Assembly: GCF_014205275.1 (NCBI RefSeq) | Contig: NZ_JACHND010000001.1 | Location: forward strand, 2,728,001 to 2,792,000 | Direction: 5' to 3' | DNA from: Sphaerisporangium siamense | GTDB lineage: Bacteria; Actinomycetota; Actinomycetes; Streptosporangiales; Streptosporangiaceae | DNA: 64,000 bases | Part shown: one piece after another, positions 32,196-41,625 of the stretch | Position numbering within the stretch: position 1 is the stretch's first letter | Layout: every line of letters starts with the position of its first letter | Translations under genes and position numbers: made by a program | The notes under the pieces: generated by a model | What the model saw: only the letters and a program-made list of their open reading frames with translations | What the model was told of the DNA's origin: nothing | Databases searched by the model: none

Positions 32196-34424
32196 TCAGA
32201 CGGTGATCTTCCAACTGTCCAGGAAACCGGTGTCCTGGGAGTAGTTGTCGGTCACCTGCAGTGTCCATGTTCCGGACGCCTGCTGACTGACTGGAACCGA
32301 GTAGGTGCGGGTGCCGAAGGAGGTGCAGGACCCGGTACCGACGCTCTTGACGGTGTAGTAGGTCCCGCTCGGGCCGCGCAGGCGGATCGAGAGGTCCTCG
32401 GCGCAGGTGTGCGAGATCGTCACGCTCAGCTGGACCGGCGAGACGGCGGTGCCGCTCGCGGTCGAGGTGACCGGACTGTTGATGGTCGAGTAGTCGTTGA
32501 TGGTGAAGTTGGTGTCGTTGGTGAACGTCCGGCCGCCGGTGGTCCCCACGTTCAGCGTGTAGGTCGCCGTGTGGCTGGGGGCGCCGGTGCCGTTGCCGGT
32601 GCCCTTGACGACGATCTGGTAGCTGCCGTTGGGCGTGGACGCCGAGGTGGCGATGGTCAGCGTCGAGGAGCCGCCCGAGGTCACCGAGGTCGGGTTGAAG
32701 GTCGCGGTCGCGCCGGACGGCAGCCCGGTGGCGGTGAGGGCGACGGTCTGCGTGGCGCCGGAGGTCGTCTGCGTGGCGACGGTGGTGGTCGCCGAGCCGC
32801 CCGCGGTGACGTTCCCGGAGGTCGGGTTGAGCGTCAGGGAGAAGTCCTGGCCGGGGTTGCTGGTGCAGGCCGCCTCACCCGTCTGGGCGGGCACCTGGAC
32901 GGCGTTCCAGGCGGCCTTGGTGGCGGCGCACTCGGGGCTGCCGGCGCCGTACAGTTCCACGGCCGCGGCCAGCGAGGCGGTGCGGATGTTGACGTACCGC
33001 CAGCTGGAGGTCTTCCGCTGCAGCGCGCCCATGTAGATCTTGCCGGCCTTCTGGATGCTGATGCCGGTCAGCGAGGACGGGCCGGTGCAGACCGGGCTGT
33101 TCGGCTTGCCGCCGCCGGGGTTGGTGCCCTCGGCGAGCAGGTAGAACCAGTGGTTCAGCGGGCCCGCCGCCGAGTGGACCTCGGTGCTCGGGATCTGCGA
33201 GCTGTAGCAGTTCGGGTCGCCGTTGGTCTGCGGGTTGTACATGTACCGGATCGGGCCGGAGCCGACCAGGTTGACCTCCTCGCCGACCTGGTAGTCCGGC
33301 GGGTCGTTCGGGTTGTTGGCGTACGCCTCGGTCAGCGCGCCGAAGATGTCGCCGGTGCCCTCGTTGATGCCGCCGTTCTCGTTGCCGGAGCCGGCGCCGC
33401 CCGGGGTGGTCTGGAAGATGGCGTGGCCGTACTCGTGCGCCACCACGTCGATCGGCGTGGCCTGGCGCTGGTTGTCCTGGCTGTGGCCGAAGTTGGTGTA
33501 GCTGCCGTTCCAGAACGCGTTGACGTCGGCGAGGCCGACGCGGGCCGGGAAGCCGCCGCCGCTGCCGTTGATGCCGTTGCGGTTCAGCCAGTCGCGGAGC
33601 ATGTCCCACTCGCGCTGCACCGCGTACAGGGCGTCGACGCAGGCGGTCTCCAGGTTCGTGCCGGACCCGGTGCCCCAGGAGTCGGTGCTCTTGGTGTAGG
33701 CGGAGCCGTTCTGGCCGCCGCAGCGGATGCCGCTGCGCGTGGTGTCGGTCATCGAGTACGAGCTGCCGGAGCCGCTCGTCTGGATGGTGACCTGGCCGTT
33801 GTAGTAGCCGTTGCCCGTGCCGGCGCGCACCTCGTCGTAGGAGTCGGCGATCTCGCCGGTGCGGGCGTCCACGAAGACGTGCTGGACGCTGGGCTTGCCG
33901 GAGGCGATGCCCGCGACCGTGGCCTCCCAGGCCAGGCGGTGCTGACCGCCCCAGGCCAGCACGACGAGGCGGGGCGCGCGGCTGTCGTCCACCCGGTCCA
34001 GCCGGGTCTTCGCGGTCTCCAGCGCCTTGTCGGCGCTGACCGTGGCCTTGGTGGCCAGGCCGGTGGTGGCGCCGCTCGCGGAGACGGTGTCCTTGACCCG
34101 GCCGGCCGAGTCGGTGACCACGACCGCGTCTCCGCCGATCACGGGCAGGCCCTTGTAGGTCCGCTCGTAGGTCGCGTAGAACGAGCCGCCCACGCCGGGT
34201 GTCACGGCGGTGCGGCGGAACACCTCGTCGGCGCCTCTGCGGAGGTCGTCCAACTGGCTGGCCACGGCCTTGTCGGCCGCCGAGGTGGCGAGCTGGAGGG
34301 GGTCGGCGGCCAGGGGGGTGGCCGTGAACCCGGGTGGGGGCTTGGCGGCTGCGGGGGTCGCGGGCGCCGCGACGGCCACGACGGCCAGACCTGCGGTGAC
34401 CGCGAACAGAGCTCTGCGCCTCAT
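32196..34424 (-). CDS. Secreted M4 (thermolysin-like) metalloprotease with P-domain
   Basis: 742 residues. Signal peptide (cleavage after about residue 27, ATPAAA), FTP/PepSY-like inhibitory propeptide to about 210, then the M4 catalytic domain. Zinc site VVAHEYGHA (HExxH near 330) and INEGTGD as the third ligand, with the transition-state His in VHSAAGPLNHWFY. After about residue 530 comes a Thr/Ser-rich Ig-like linker (SLTLNPTSGNVTAGGSAT). The C-terminus is a proprotein-convertase-type P-domain (TISHTCAEDLSIRLRGPSGT, then DSWKITV). Such domains help folding or substrate attachment. Extracellular protein degradation is the likely role. The upstream gap holds a cluster of palindromes. Confidence 0.95.
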   Translation of the reverse strand: MRRRALFAVTAGLAVVAVAAPATPAAAKPPPGFTATPLAADPLQLATSAADKAVASQLDDLRRGADEVFRRTAVTPGVGGSFYATYERTYKGLPVIGGDAVVVTDSAGRVKDTVSASGATTGLATKATVSADKALETAKTRLDRVDDSRAPRLVVLAWGGQHRLAWEATVAGIASGKPSVQHVFVDARTGEIADSYDEVRAGTGNGYYNGQVTIQTSGSGSSYSMTDTTRSGIRCGGQNGSAYTKSTDSWGTGSGTNLETACVDALYAVQREWDMLRDWLNRNGINGSGGGFPARVGLADVNAFWNGSYTNFGHSQDNQRQATPIDVVAHEYGHAIFQTTPGGAGSGNENGGINEGTGDIFGALTEAYANNPNDPPDYQVGEEVNLVGSGPIRYMYNPQTNGDPNCYSSQIPSTEVHSAAGPLNHWFYLLAEGTNPGGGKPNSPVCTGPSSLTGISIQKAGKIYMGALQRKTSSWRYVNIRTASLAAAVELYGAGSPECAATKAAWNAVQVPAQTGEAACTSNPGQDFSLTLNPTSGNVTAGGSATTTVATQTTSGATQTVALTATGLPSGATATFNPTSVTSGGSSTLTIATSASTPNGSYQIVVKGTGNGTGAPSHTATYTLNVGTTGGRTFTNDTNFTINDYSTINSPVTSTASGTAVSPVQLSVTISHTCAEDLSIRLRGPSGTYYTVKSVGTGSCTSFGTRTYSVPVSQQASGTWTLQVTDNYSQDTGFLDSWKITV

Positions 34425-34871
34425 GCGCGAATTCCTTTCTGTGCCTCCCGGAGCCCGCGTGTTTCGCCGTGTACGCGGGCAGCGGTCGTCACGACGCCGG
34501 ACGTCGTCGGCCGGCGAGTGAATGGATCTTGGGGGGTGATGAGACAGAGACGATGCGCGTCCGCCGGGTTTGTTTGGGGGGTGAACGGCCGAGGCGGGCC
34601 GTGGCCGGCGGAGTGAATCCGGGTGGAGTGGCTGTCAGGGCGGGGGGTTGGGGGGTGTCTCCACAGCGTTCCTTACTCCGCTCACGCGGCCGGGTGAACT
34701 CGCTTGTGCGAGACGCTAGGGGTCGCCTACGGATCTGAACATCCGTAGAGGCATCCGTACATGTACGGAAAAATGGATTGAACGTAGGTCAACAACGGGG
34801 TGCTAATTGAGTGGATGTATCGCTTGATGTGGTCAAAGATGCGGAGCGGCAGGGTCCGTAGGGCCCGGGCC
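34425..34871. promoter_or_regulatory. Intergenic region with clustered TCCGTA/TACGGA operators
   Basis: 447 bp without a supported gene. Two dyads lie side by side: CTACGGAT-N6-ATCCGTAG (34727-34748) and the perfect 16-bp palindrome TCCGTACATGTACGGA (34754-34769). Together they give four copies of TCCGTA, two per orientation, with the two direct copies 12 bp apart. TTGAAC at 34778-34783 could be a -35 box for the GNAT-MocR operon. MocR-type regulators commonly bind arrays of direct and inverted repeats upstream of their own operon, so self-regulation is plausible. Confidence 0.5.
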
Positions 34872-35756
34872 GTGTCACCGGGGGTGCGTGTGATCGATCC
34901 GAGGGACCGGCCGGACGTCGCGGACATGCCCGTCCGCAGGCTCGGAGTCGACGACCTGCGCGACTGCCTGCTCCTCGCCATCGACAGGAAGTGGCTGCCT
35001 GAGGAGGCCAAGTGGCGGCTGCTGTTCGAGGTCGGCGAGGTCTACGGCATCGACGCCCCCGAGGGCGGCCTCGCGGGCACCGTCGTGCTCGCCCGCTACG
35101 GGCCCCGCCTCGGCGCGGTCAGCATGGTCCTGGTGGCCACCCGGTACGGCCGCATGGGGCTCGGCCACCGGCTCATGCGCCACCTCATCCGCCAGGCCGG
35201 CGGCGCCACGCTGTTCCTGACGGCCACCGAGTACGGCAGAGGGCTGTACGAGAAGCTCGGCTTCACCGCGGCCGGCACGGTCGTCACCCACATCGGGCAC
35301 CTGCGGCCCGAACCGGAGGACTTCAAGCAGGACGGCATCCGCCCCGCCCGCGAGGCCGACCTGGCGGCGATCGGCCGCCTGGACCTGCGCGCCTCCGGCG
35401 CGCCGCGCGCCGAGGTCATCCGCCGCCTGCCGCGCTTCGCCGAGCGGACCCGCGTCGCCGAGCGCGCCGGCGCGGTCACCGGCTTCGGCGCCGCGTGGCG
35501 CAACGTCGACAACGTCGTCGTCGGACCGGTGATCGCCGCGAGCACGGCCATGGCGCGTGCCCTCATCGCCGAGTTGACCGCCGACCTGCACGGCCCGGTG
35601 CGCCTGGACGTCGACACCCGGCACCACGCCCTGGCCGGCTGGATCGCCGCCCGCGGCGCCGCCCCTGCCTTCAGCACCACGCTGATGACCTTCGGCGGGG
35701 ACCTGCCCGGCGACCGCGCCCGCCTGTACACGCCCGTCATGCAGGCCCTCGGCTGA
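34872..35756 (+). CDS. Double GNAT-domain N-acetyltransferase
   Basis: 294 residues with two GNAT folds. The first (about 15-150) has the acetyl-CoA loop in VATRYGRMGLGHRLMRHLI (a Q/RxxGxG/A variant) and LYEKLGFTAAG. The second (about 155-294) is weaker: AVTGFGAAWRNVDNVVVGPV. The acyl acceptor is unknown. GTG 34872 is preferred because AGGG lies 8 nt upstream; further upstream sequence is AT-rich and looks non-coding. GTG 34884, GTG 34890 and ATG 34926 are alternatives. It is separated from the MocR gene by only 5 bp, so it belongs to that operon. Confidence 0.75.
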   Translation: MSPGVRVIDPRDRPDVADMPVRRLGVDDLRDCLLLAIDRKWLPEEAKWRLLFEVGEVYGIDAPEGGLAGTVVLARYGPRLGAVSMVLVATRYGRMGLGHRLMRHLIRQAGGATLFLTATEYGRGLYEKLGFTAAGTVVTHIGHLRPEPEDFKQDGIRPAREADLAAIGRLDLRASGAPRAEVIRRLPRFAERTRVAERAGAVTGFGAAWRNVDNVVVGPVIAASTAMARALIAELTADLHGPVRLDVDTRHHALAGWIAARGAAPAFSTTLMTFGGDLPGDRARLYTPVMQALG

Positions 35757-35761
35757 ACGCC

Positions 35762-37285
35762 ATGGACTCCGCACCACGCCCCCGCCGTCCGGACGCCCCC
35801 GAGCTGCCGGAGGCCGAGGTGATCGCCGCCTTCGGCGACTGGGCCACCGGCACGGGCCCCCTCTACCGGCGCCTGGCCGACGGCGTCCGCCGGGCCATCG
35901 AGGGCGGTGCCCTGCCGCCCGGCCAGCGCGTCCCCGCGGAACGGCAGCTCGCCGCGAGCCTTCACCTCAGCCGCACCACGGTCGTGGCCGCCTACGACGT
36001 CCTGCGCGAGGCCGGGCTGATCGAGAGCCGGACCGGCAGCGGCACGCGCGTCGCCGCGAACGTCCGGACGCGCCGCGACGTCACCGACGGGCGCGTGCCC
36101 GGCGGCAAGGCGTCCTCGATCTATCAGCGGCTCATCGACGGGCCCGCCCAGGTGATCTCGCTGACCCGCTCCGCCGAGGGCGCGGTCCCCGAGCTGGCGC
36201 AGGCTCTGCGCGAGCTGGCCGCGGGCGACCTGTCCGCCGCCTTCGACGAGCCGGGCTACCACCCCTCCGGGCTGCCCGCGCTGCGCGAGGCCGTCGCGGC
36301 CTACCTGACCGGCACCGGCCTGCCCACCACGCCCGGCCAGGTGCTCGTCACGACCGGCTCGCACCAGGCGCTCGTCCTGGTCTCCGAGCTGTACCTGCGG
36401 CAGGGGAGCACCGCGCTGGCCGAGTCCCCGGGCTGGGCCTGCTGCCTGGACGTGTACCGCGCGCGGGGCGCCCACGTCGTGACGGTCCCCATCGACGACG
36501 ACGGGCCGGACGTGACCGCCATGGCGGCGGCGTTCGCCGACCGCAGGCCGGACCTGGTGTACCTGATGCCGACCTTCCACAACCCCACGGGCGTGCTCAC
36601 CTCCGCCTCGCGCAGGCGCGCCATCGCCGAGCTGTCCGCCCGGCACGAGGTGCCGATCCTGGAGGACAACGCCTACATCGCCCACACCGGCCAGGGCGAC
36701 ACGCCGCTGCTGCTCGCCGCCTACGCCCCCGCCGGCGCGGAGGTGCTGTCGGCGGGGTCACTGGCCAAGGTGGTCTGGGCGGGGCTGCGCATCGGCTGGG
36801 TGCGCGGGCCCTTGGAGATCATCGAGCGGCTGGCCCGCAGGAAGGCGCTCGCCGACCTCGGCAGCCCGGTCATCGACCAGATGCTCGCGGCCAGGCTCCT
36901 GCCGCGGCTCGCCGAGATCCAGGCCGCGAGGAACCCGGTGCGCGACGAGCGCCTGGCGTACGCGGAGAAGCTGCTGCGCGAACGCCTGCCGTCCTGGTCC
37001 TGGCGCCGCCCGGCGGGCGGCAGCGGCCTGTGGATCGAACTGCCCGGCGCCGACGCCGCCGAGTTCTCCCACGTGGCCCTGCGCCACGGTGTGGAGGTCG
37101 TGCCCGGCGCGATCACCGACCCCACCGGCCGCCACGACCACTACCTGCGGCTGCCGTTCACCTTCCGTGAGGACGTCCTCGACGGGCTGGTGGAGCGCCT
37201 GGCCGGGGCCTGGGCGGAGTTCACGCGGCGGGGGCCCACGGCGTGGGACGGCGGGGGCGCAGGCCCAGCAGCAGGCCCGCGATGA
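35762..37285 (+). CDS. MocR-type GntR/aminotransferase regulator
   Basis: 507 residues. An N-terminal winged helix (about 30-95: PLYRRLADGVRRAIEGGALP, then RTTVVAAYDVLREAGLIESR) is joined by a linker to an aminotransferase-fold domain. The PLP lysine is probably in AGSLAKVVWAGLRIGW (about residue 338), and the cofactor-Asp/Asn region is TFHNPTG and LEDNAY. MocR proteins sense PLP or amino compounds and regulate vitamin B6, GABA, taurine or transport genes. Being next to a convergent EamA exporter and after a GNAT gene suggests control of amine or amino-acid acetylation or export. It overlaps the convergent EamA gene by 65 bp. Confidence 0.9.
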   Translation: MDSAPRPRRPDAPELPEAEVIAAFGDWATGTGPLYRRLADGVRRAIEGGALPPGQRVPAERQLAASLHLSRTTVVAAYDVLREAGLIESRTGSGTRVAANVRTRRDVTDGRVPGGKASSIYQRLIDGPAQVISLTRSAEGAVPELAQALRELAAGDLSAAFDEPGYHPSGLPALREAVAAYLTGTGLPTTPGQVLVTTGSHQALVLVSELYLRQGSTALAESPGWACCLDVYRARGAHVVTVPIDDDGPDVTAMAAAFADRRPDLVYLMPTFHNPTGVLTSASRRRAIAELSARHEVPILEDNAYIAHTGQGDTPLLLAAYAPAGAEVLSAGSLAKVVWAGLRIGWVRGPLEIIERLARRKALADLGSPVIDQMLAARLLPRLAEIQAARNPVRDERLAYAEKLLRERLPSWSWRRPAGGSGLWIELPGADAAEFSHVALRHGVEVVPGAITDPTGRHDHYLRLPFTFREDVLDGLVERLAGAWAEFTRRGPTAWDGGGAGPAAGPR

Positions 37286-38168
37286 CCAGGGCCGCGCCGA
37301 GCAGGTCGGCGGGCGCGGGATGGCCGGTGCCGAGCACCAGCCCGCAGACGATGGCGCCGATGGGCAGGAAACCGGAGAACAGCCCCGCCCGGTCGGGGCC
37401 GAGCCGGGGCAGGGCGTCGTACCAGCAGAAGAACGCCACCGCCGTCACCACCACGGCCAGGTAGGCCAGCGCCGCGGCCTCGGGCACGGTCGGCACGCGC
37501 AGCGCGTCCCGCCCGTCGGCGACCAGGCCGGTGACCAGCAGCAGCGGCACCGCCGCCAGCGTCGCGTACGCCGACACCCGCATGGCGCCGAGCCGGGGCA
37601 GCAGCGGCACGGCGAGCAGCGAGAACGCGACCTCGCAGGCGAGCGCGCCGAGCGCGAGCAGCAGGCCGAGCGGCGTGCCGCCGCCGAGCCCGGTGGCCAG
37701 GGCCGCGCCGCCCGCCACCACCAGCGCGGCCAGGACGATGGACGGGGTCGGCCGCCGCCGCTCCATCAGCGGCCCGGCCAGGGCCAGCACGATCGGGACC
37801 GTCGCCACGATCGTGCCGACCGTGGCGGGGCCGGCGTACCGGGTGGCCTCGATCACGAAGACGTTGAAGGCGCCGAGCCCGGTGACGGCCAGCAGCGCCA
37901 CGAGCGCCAGCTCGCGCCGGTCCAGCCGCAGGTGCGGCGTCCCGCGCGCCCGCATGACCAGCAGCAGGACCAGCCCGCCCGCCGCGTACCGCAGGGCCTG
38001 GCCGCCGTAGACGGGGTAGTGGTGCAGCGCGGGCGACACCGCGGTCAGCGTGCCGACCAGGAACATCGCGGCCGCCGCTCCGGCCGCCCCGCGCGCCCGG
38101 CCCGGCGACGCCCAGCTCAGCCCGCGCCGGCCCGTCGCCTGCGCCGTCTCGTCCATGGTCATCGACAT
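37221..38168 (-). CDS. EamA (DMT) family transporter
   Basis: 315 residues with about ten membrane helices in two EamA repeats. Segments such as AAAMFLVGTLTAVSPALHHY, VGTIVATVPIVLALAGPL and FLPIGAIVCGLVLGTG are typical. The drug/metabolite transporter superfamily exports amino acids, nucleosides or drugs; the substrate is not readable. ATG 38168 has GGAGG 4 nt upstream, while the second ATG (38162) has ideal spacing. The tail-to-tail 65-bp overlap with the MocR gene is longer than usual and could give antisense effects. Confidence 0.85.
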   Translation of the reverse strand: MSMTMDETAQATGRRGLSWASPGRARGAAGAAAAMFLVGTLTAVSPALHHYPVYGGQALRYAAGGLVLLLVMRARGTPHLRLDRRELALVALLAVTGLGAFNVFVIEATRYAGPATVGTIVATVPIVLALAGPLMERRRPTPSIVLAALVVAGGAALATGLGGGTPLGLLLALGALACEVAFSLLAVPLLPRLGAMRVSAYATLAAVPLLLVTGLVADGRDALRVPTVPEAAALAYLAVVVTAVAFFCWYDALPRLGPDRAGLFSGFLPIGAIVCGLVLGTGHPAPADLLGAALVIAGLLLGLRPRRPTPWAPAA

Positions 38169-38409
38169 GTGTCCTCCCTGTGCGGTACGGACGTCATGCT
38201 CGCAAGGTGATCAAGAAGGGGACAGGGCCAATCCCGCCGTAAACGGACCTGAACCGCGAAGGTATGGGCGTGTCGTTGCCCGGTGTGGCGCCATGAGGCC
38301 GATAACCTGCTCTGTCACCCGGCTCCATCAGCCGAGACGAAGATTCCCGGCCGGGTCTCGCGGCCGAGTCGGCACGATCTACGGGTGTGGTCTGGTGGAA
38401 TAGCGTGTT

Positions 38410-41400
38410 GTGAGTGGTCAGACCTACCGGCTGGTGCGCAGGGGGAGCCCGGGGCGTGCGGTGGCCCCCGTGCTGGACGAACGCCAGCGCGCGGTCGTCA
38501 CCCACCAGGGAGGGCCGCTGCTCGTGCTGGCCGGCCCGGGAACCGGCAAGACCACCACGATCGTCGAGAGCATCGTCGAGCGGGTCGAGCGGCGCGGCGT
38601 CGATCCCGAGCGGGTGCTGGTGCTGACCTTCAGCCGCAAGGCCGCCCAAGAGCTGCGCGAGCGTATCACCGCCCGCCTGCGCCGCACCACGAGAACGCCC
38701 CTCGCGCTCACCTTCCACAGCTACGCCTACGCGCTGCTGCGCCGCGAGGCCGTCCTCGCCGGCGAGACGCCGCCGCGCCTGCTGACCGGCCCGGAGGACC
38801 TGCTGGAGGTCCGCCGCCTGCTGCACGGCGACCTGGAGGACGGCGCCCGCGACTGGCCGTCCAGCCTGCGCGAGGCCCTGAAGACCCGCGGCTTCTCCGA
38901 AGAGCTGCGCGACTTCCTGGCCAGGGCCAACGAGCGCGGCCTCGACGGTCCCGACCTGGTGGTGCTCGGCCGCGAGCATGGCCGGGCCGACTGGGTGGCC
39001 GCGGGCCGCTTCGCCGCCCGGTACAACGACCGCTTCGACCTCGACCCCACCCCCACCCTCGACTACTCCGAGCTGATCCACGCGGGCGCGGGCCTGCTCG
39101 CCGACCCCGAGGTGCGCCGCCGCGAGCGCGCCGCCTACGACGTCGTCTACGTGGACGAGTACCAGGACACCGACCCCGCCCAGGACCACCTGCTCGGCCT
39201 GCTCGCCGGCGACGGCCGCGACCTGATCGCCGTCGGCGACCCCGACCAGTCGATCTACGGCTTCCGCGGCGCCGACGTCCGCAACATCCTCACCTTCCCC
39301 GAGCGCTTCCGCACGACCACCGGCGACGAGGCGTCGGTCGTCGCCCTGCGCGTGTGCCGCCGCAGCGGCGCCGACCTGCTGGCCGCCTCCCGCCGCGTGG
39401 CCGCCCGCCTGCCCGTCCCGCCGAGCCCCGGCCGGGGCTCGCGTCCCCACCCCGAGAGCCACCGCGACCTGCTCGCCGTCGACACCGCCGACCCCGGTGA
39501 GGTGCGCGTCCTGCTCGCCGACAGCGAGAGCCAGGAGGCCGCGGTCGTGGCCGACACCCTGCGCCGCGCCCACCTGCTGGAGGGCGTCCCCTGGTCGCGC
39601 ATGGCCGTGCTCGTCCGCTCGGCCACCCGCCAGGTCCCCATGCTGCGCCGCGCCCTGCTCAGCGCCGGCGTCCCGGTCGTCGTGGCGGGTGACGGGCCCC
39701 CGCTGATCCAGGAGCCCGGCGTGCGGCCGCTGGCGACCCTGCTGCGCGTCGCGCTGCGCCCGGAGACGCTGGACGTCACCACCGCGGAGGAACTGCTCAC
39801 CGGCCCGCTGGGCGCCACGGACGCGATCGGCGTGCGCCGCCTGCGCCGCGCCCTGCGCGTGGCCGAGCTGGCGGCCGCGGCCGTCGAGTCCGGCGAGCCC
39901 GCGCCGCCGCCGCGGTCCTCCGACGAGCTGCTGGTCGCCGCCGTGCAGGACGTCCGCGAGCTGGTCTCGATCGAGCCGCACGTCGCCTCCTGCGCCGAGC
40001 GCGTCGCCGCGCTGATCAAGGTCGCGCGCGAGTCGGCCGCGCGCGGCGACACCGCGGAAGAGGCCCTGTGGGCGGTCTGGCAGGCGTCCGGGCTGCCCGA
40101 GCGCTGGACGGACGCCAGCGTGGCCGGCGGCCCGCGCGGCGGGCAGGCCGACCGCGACCTCGACGCCGTGGTGGCGCTGTTCGACCACGCCGCCCGCTTC
40201 GTCGACCGCCTGCCCCACGCCGGGCTCGGCGTCTTCCTCGACGACCTGGCGTCCCAGGAGATCGCGGGCAACACCCTCGCCGCGCACGCGCCGGACGGCG
40301 ACGTCGTGCAGATCCTCACCGCCCACCGCGCCAAAGGCCTCGAATGGGATGTCGTGGTGGTCGCGGGCGTCCAGGACGGGGTCTGGCCCGACCTTCGCCT
40401 GCGCGGCTCGCTGCTCGGCATCGAGCAGCTCGTCGAGCTGTCGGAGGGCTCGGCCCTGGACGGCGTGGACGCCGCGACCGCCGCGCTGGCCTCCAAGCTC
40501 CTCGCCGAGGAACGCCGCCTGTTCTACGTCGCCGTCACCCGCGCCCGCCGCCGCCTGGTGGTCACCGCCGTCGGCGGCGACGACACCGACGAGCGGCCCT
40601 CGCGCTTCCTGTCCGAGCTGCTGCCCGGCGCGGTCGAGCAGGCCACCGTGGACGAGCGCGCCCGCTGGCTGAGCATGTCCGCGCTGGTCGCCGACCTGCG
40701 CGCCGCCGTGTGCGACCCCTCGCGCCCCGAGTCCATGCGCAGGGCCGCCGCGCGCCACCTCGCCCGCCTGGCCCGCGCCGGCGTCCCCGGCGCCCACCCC
40801 GACGAGTGGTACGCCCTCACGCCCATCTCCGACGACCGTCCCCTCACCTGGCCGGACGGCATCGTCCGCGTCTCGCCGTCCGCGGTCGAGAGCTTCACCA
40901 AGTGCGGCCTGCGCTGGCTGCTCGAAACCGCCGTCGGCGCGTCCGGCACCGACGCCTCGCGCAGCCTCGGCTCGGTCATCCACGCCGTCGCCGTCCTCGC
41001 CGCCGCCGGGCAGGAAGGCGACACGCTCGGCAAACGGCTGGACGAGGTCTGGGAGGAACTGGACTTCGGCGGCCTGTGGTTCAGCCGCAAGCAGCGCACC
41101 GTCGCCGAGCAGATGGTCTCCCGGTTCCTCACCTGGCACGAGCGCAACCCGCGCGAGCTCGTCGCCGTCGAGGAGGCGTTCACGGCCATGCTGTCGGAGA
41201 ACGTCCAGATCAAGGGCCGCGTCGACCGGGTCGAGCGCGACGGCGACGGCCGCGCGGTGATCATCGACCTCAAGACCGGCACCACCAAGCCCTCCGACCA
41301 CGACCTCGCCCGCCACCCGCAGCTCGGCGTCTACCAGCTCGCCGCCCTGCTCGGCGCGTTCCAGCGGCACGGCCTCACCGAGCCGGGCGGCGCGGCCCTG

Positions 41401-41625
41401 GTGCAGCTCGGCAAGGCCGCGGGCACGAACGCCGCGCTCGCCCGCGAGCAGGGGCAGGGGGCGCTCGGCGACGACGCCGAGCCCGGCTGGGCCGGTGAGC
41501 TGGTCGACACCGTGGCCACCGGCATGTCCGCCCGGGTCTTCCGCGCCACGGTCAACGACGGCTGCCGCACCTGCGCGGCCAAGGCGAGCTGCCCGGTCAA
41601 CGACGGCGGGGGCCAGGTTTGCTAG
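38410..41625 (+). CDS. adnB: AdnB-like UvrD helicase/RecB nuclease subunit
   Basis: 1071 residues. UvrD-type motor: Walker A AGPGTGKTTT (about 45), FSRKAAQELRERI, VYVDEYQDTD, DQSIYGFRGAD, TAHRAKGLEWD and AVTRARRRLVV. A C-terminal RecB-like nuclease follows (GRVDRVERDG, then VIIDLKTGT near 951). Four cysteines for an Fe-S cluster: one at TKCGLRW (about 832) and three in GCRTCAAKASC (about 1050-1061). By gene order and domain layout it matches mycobacterial AdnB (Rv3202c), which with AdnA resects double-strand breaks in place of RecBCD/AddAB. GTG 38410, with GGTGGA about 11 nt upstream. Overlaps adnA by 7 nt. Confidence 0.9.
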   Translation: MSGQTYRLVRRGSPGRAVAPVLDERQRAVVTHQGGPLLVLAGPGTGKTTTIVESIVERVERRGVDPERVLVLTFSRKAAQELRERITARLRRTTRTPLALTFHSYAYALLRREAVLAGETPPRLLTGPEDLLEVRRLLHGDLEDGARDWPSSLREALKTRGFSEELRDFLARANERGLDGPDLVVLGREHGRADWVAAGRFAARYNDRFDLDPTPTLDYSELIHAGAGLLADPEVRRRERAAYDVVYVDEYQDTDPAQDHLLGLLAGDGRDLIAVGDPDQSIYGFRGADVRNILTFPERFRTTTGDEASVVALRVCRRSGADLLAASRRVAARLPVPPSPGRGSRPHPESHRDLLAVDTADPGEVRVLLADSESQEAAVVADTLRRAHLLEGVPWSRMAVLVRSATRQVPMLRRALLSAGVPVVVAGDGPPLIQEPGVRPLATLLRVALRPETLDVTTAEELLTGPLGATDAIGVRRLRRALRVAELAAAAVESGEPAPPPRSSDELLVAAVQDVRELVSIEPHVASCAERVAALIKVARESAARGDTAEEALWAVWQASGLPERWTDASVAGGPRGGQADRDLDAVVALFDHAARFVDRLPHAGLGVFLDDLASQEIAGNTLAAHAPDGDVVQILTAHRAKGLEWDVVVVAGVQDGVWPDLRLRGSLLGIEQLVELSEGSALDGVDAATAALASKLLAEERRLFYVAVTRARRRLVVTAVGGDDTDERPSRFLSELLPGAVEQATVDERARWLSMSALVADLRAAVCDPSRPESMRRAAARHLARLARAGVPGAHPDEWYALTPISDDRPLTWPDGIVRVSPSAVESFTKCGLRWLLETAVGASGTDASRSLGSVIHAVAVLAAAGQEGDTLGKRLDEVWEELDFGGLWFSRKQRTVAEQMVSRFLTWHERNPRELVAVEEAFTAMLSENVQIKGRVDRVERDGDGRAVIIDLKTGTTKPSDHDLARHPQLGVYQLAALLGAFQRHGLTEPGGAALVQLGKAAGTNAALAREQGQGALGDDAEPGWAGELVDTVATGMSARVFRATVNDGCRTCAAKASCPVNDGGGQVC

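Noticed and set aside
34469-34738. 89-residue plus-strand frame upstream of the GNAT gene
   Set aside because: Runs through the divergent control region and its palindromes; Gly/Arg-rich and unlike any protein I know.
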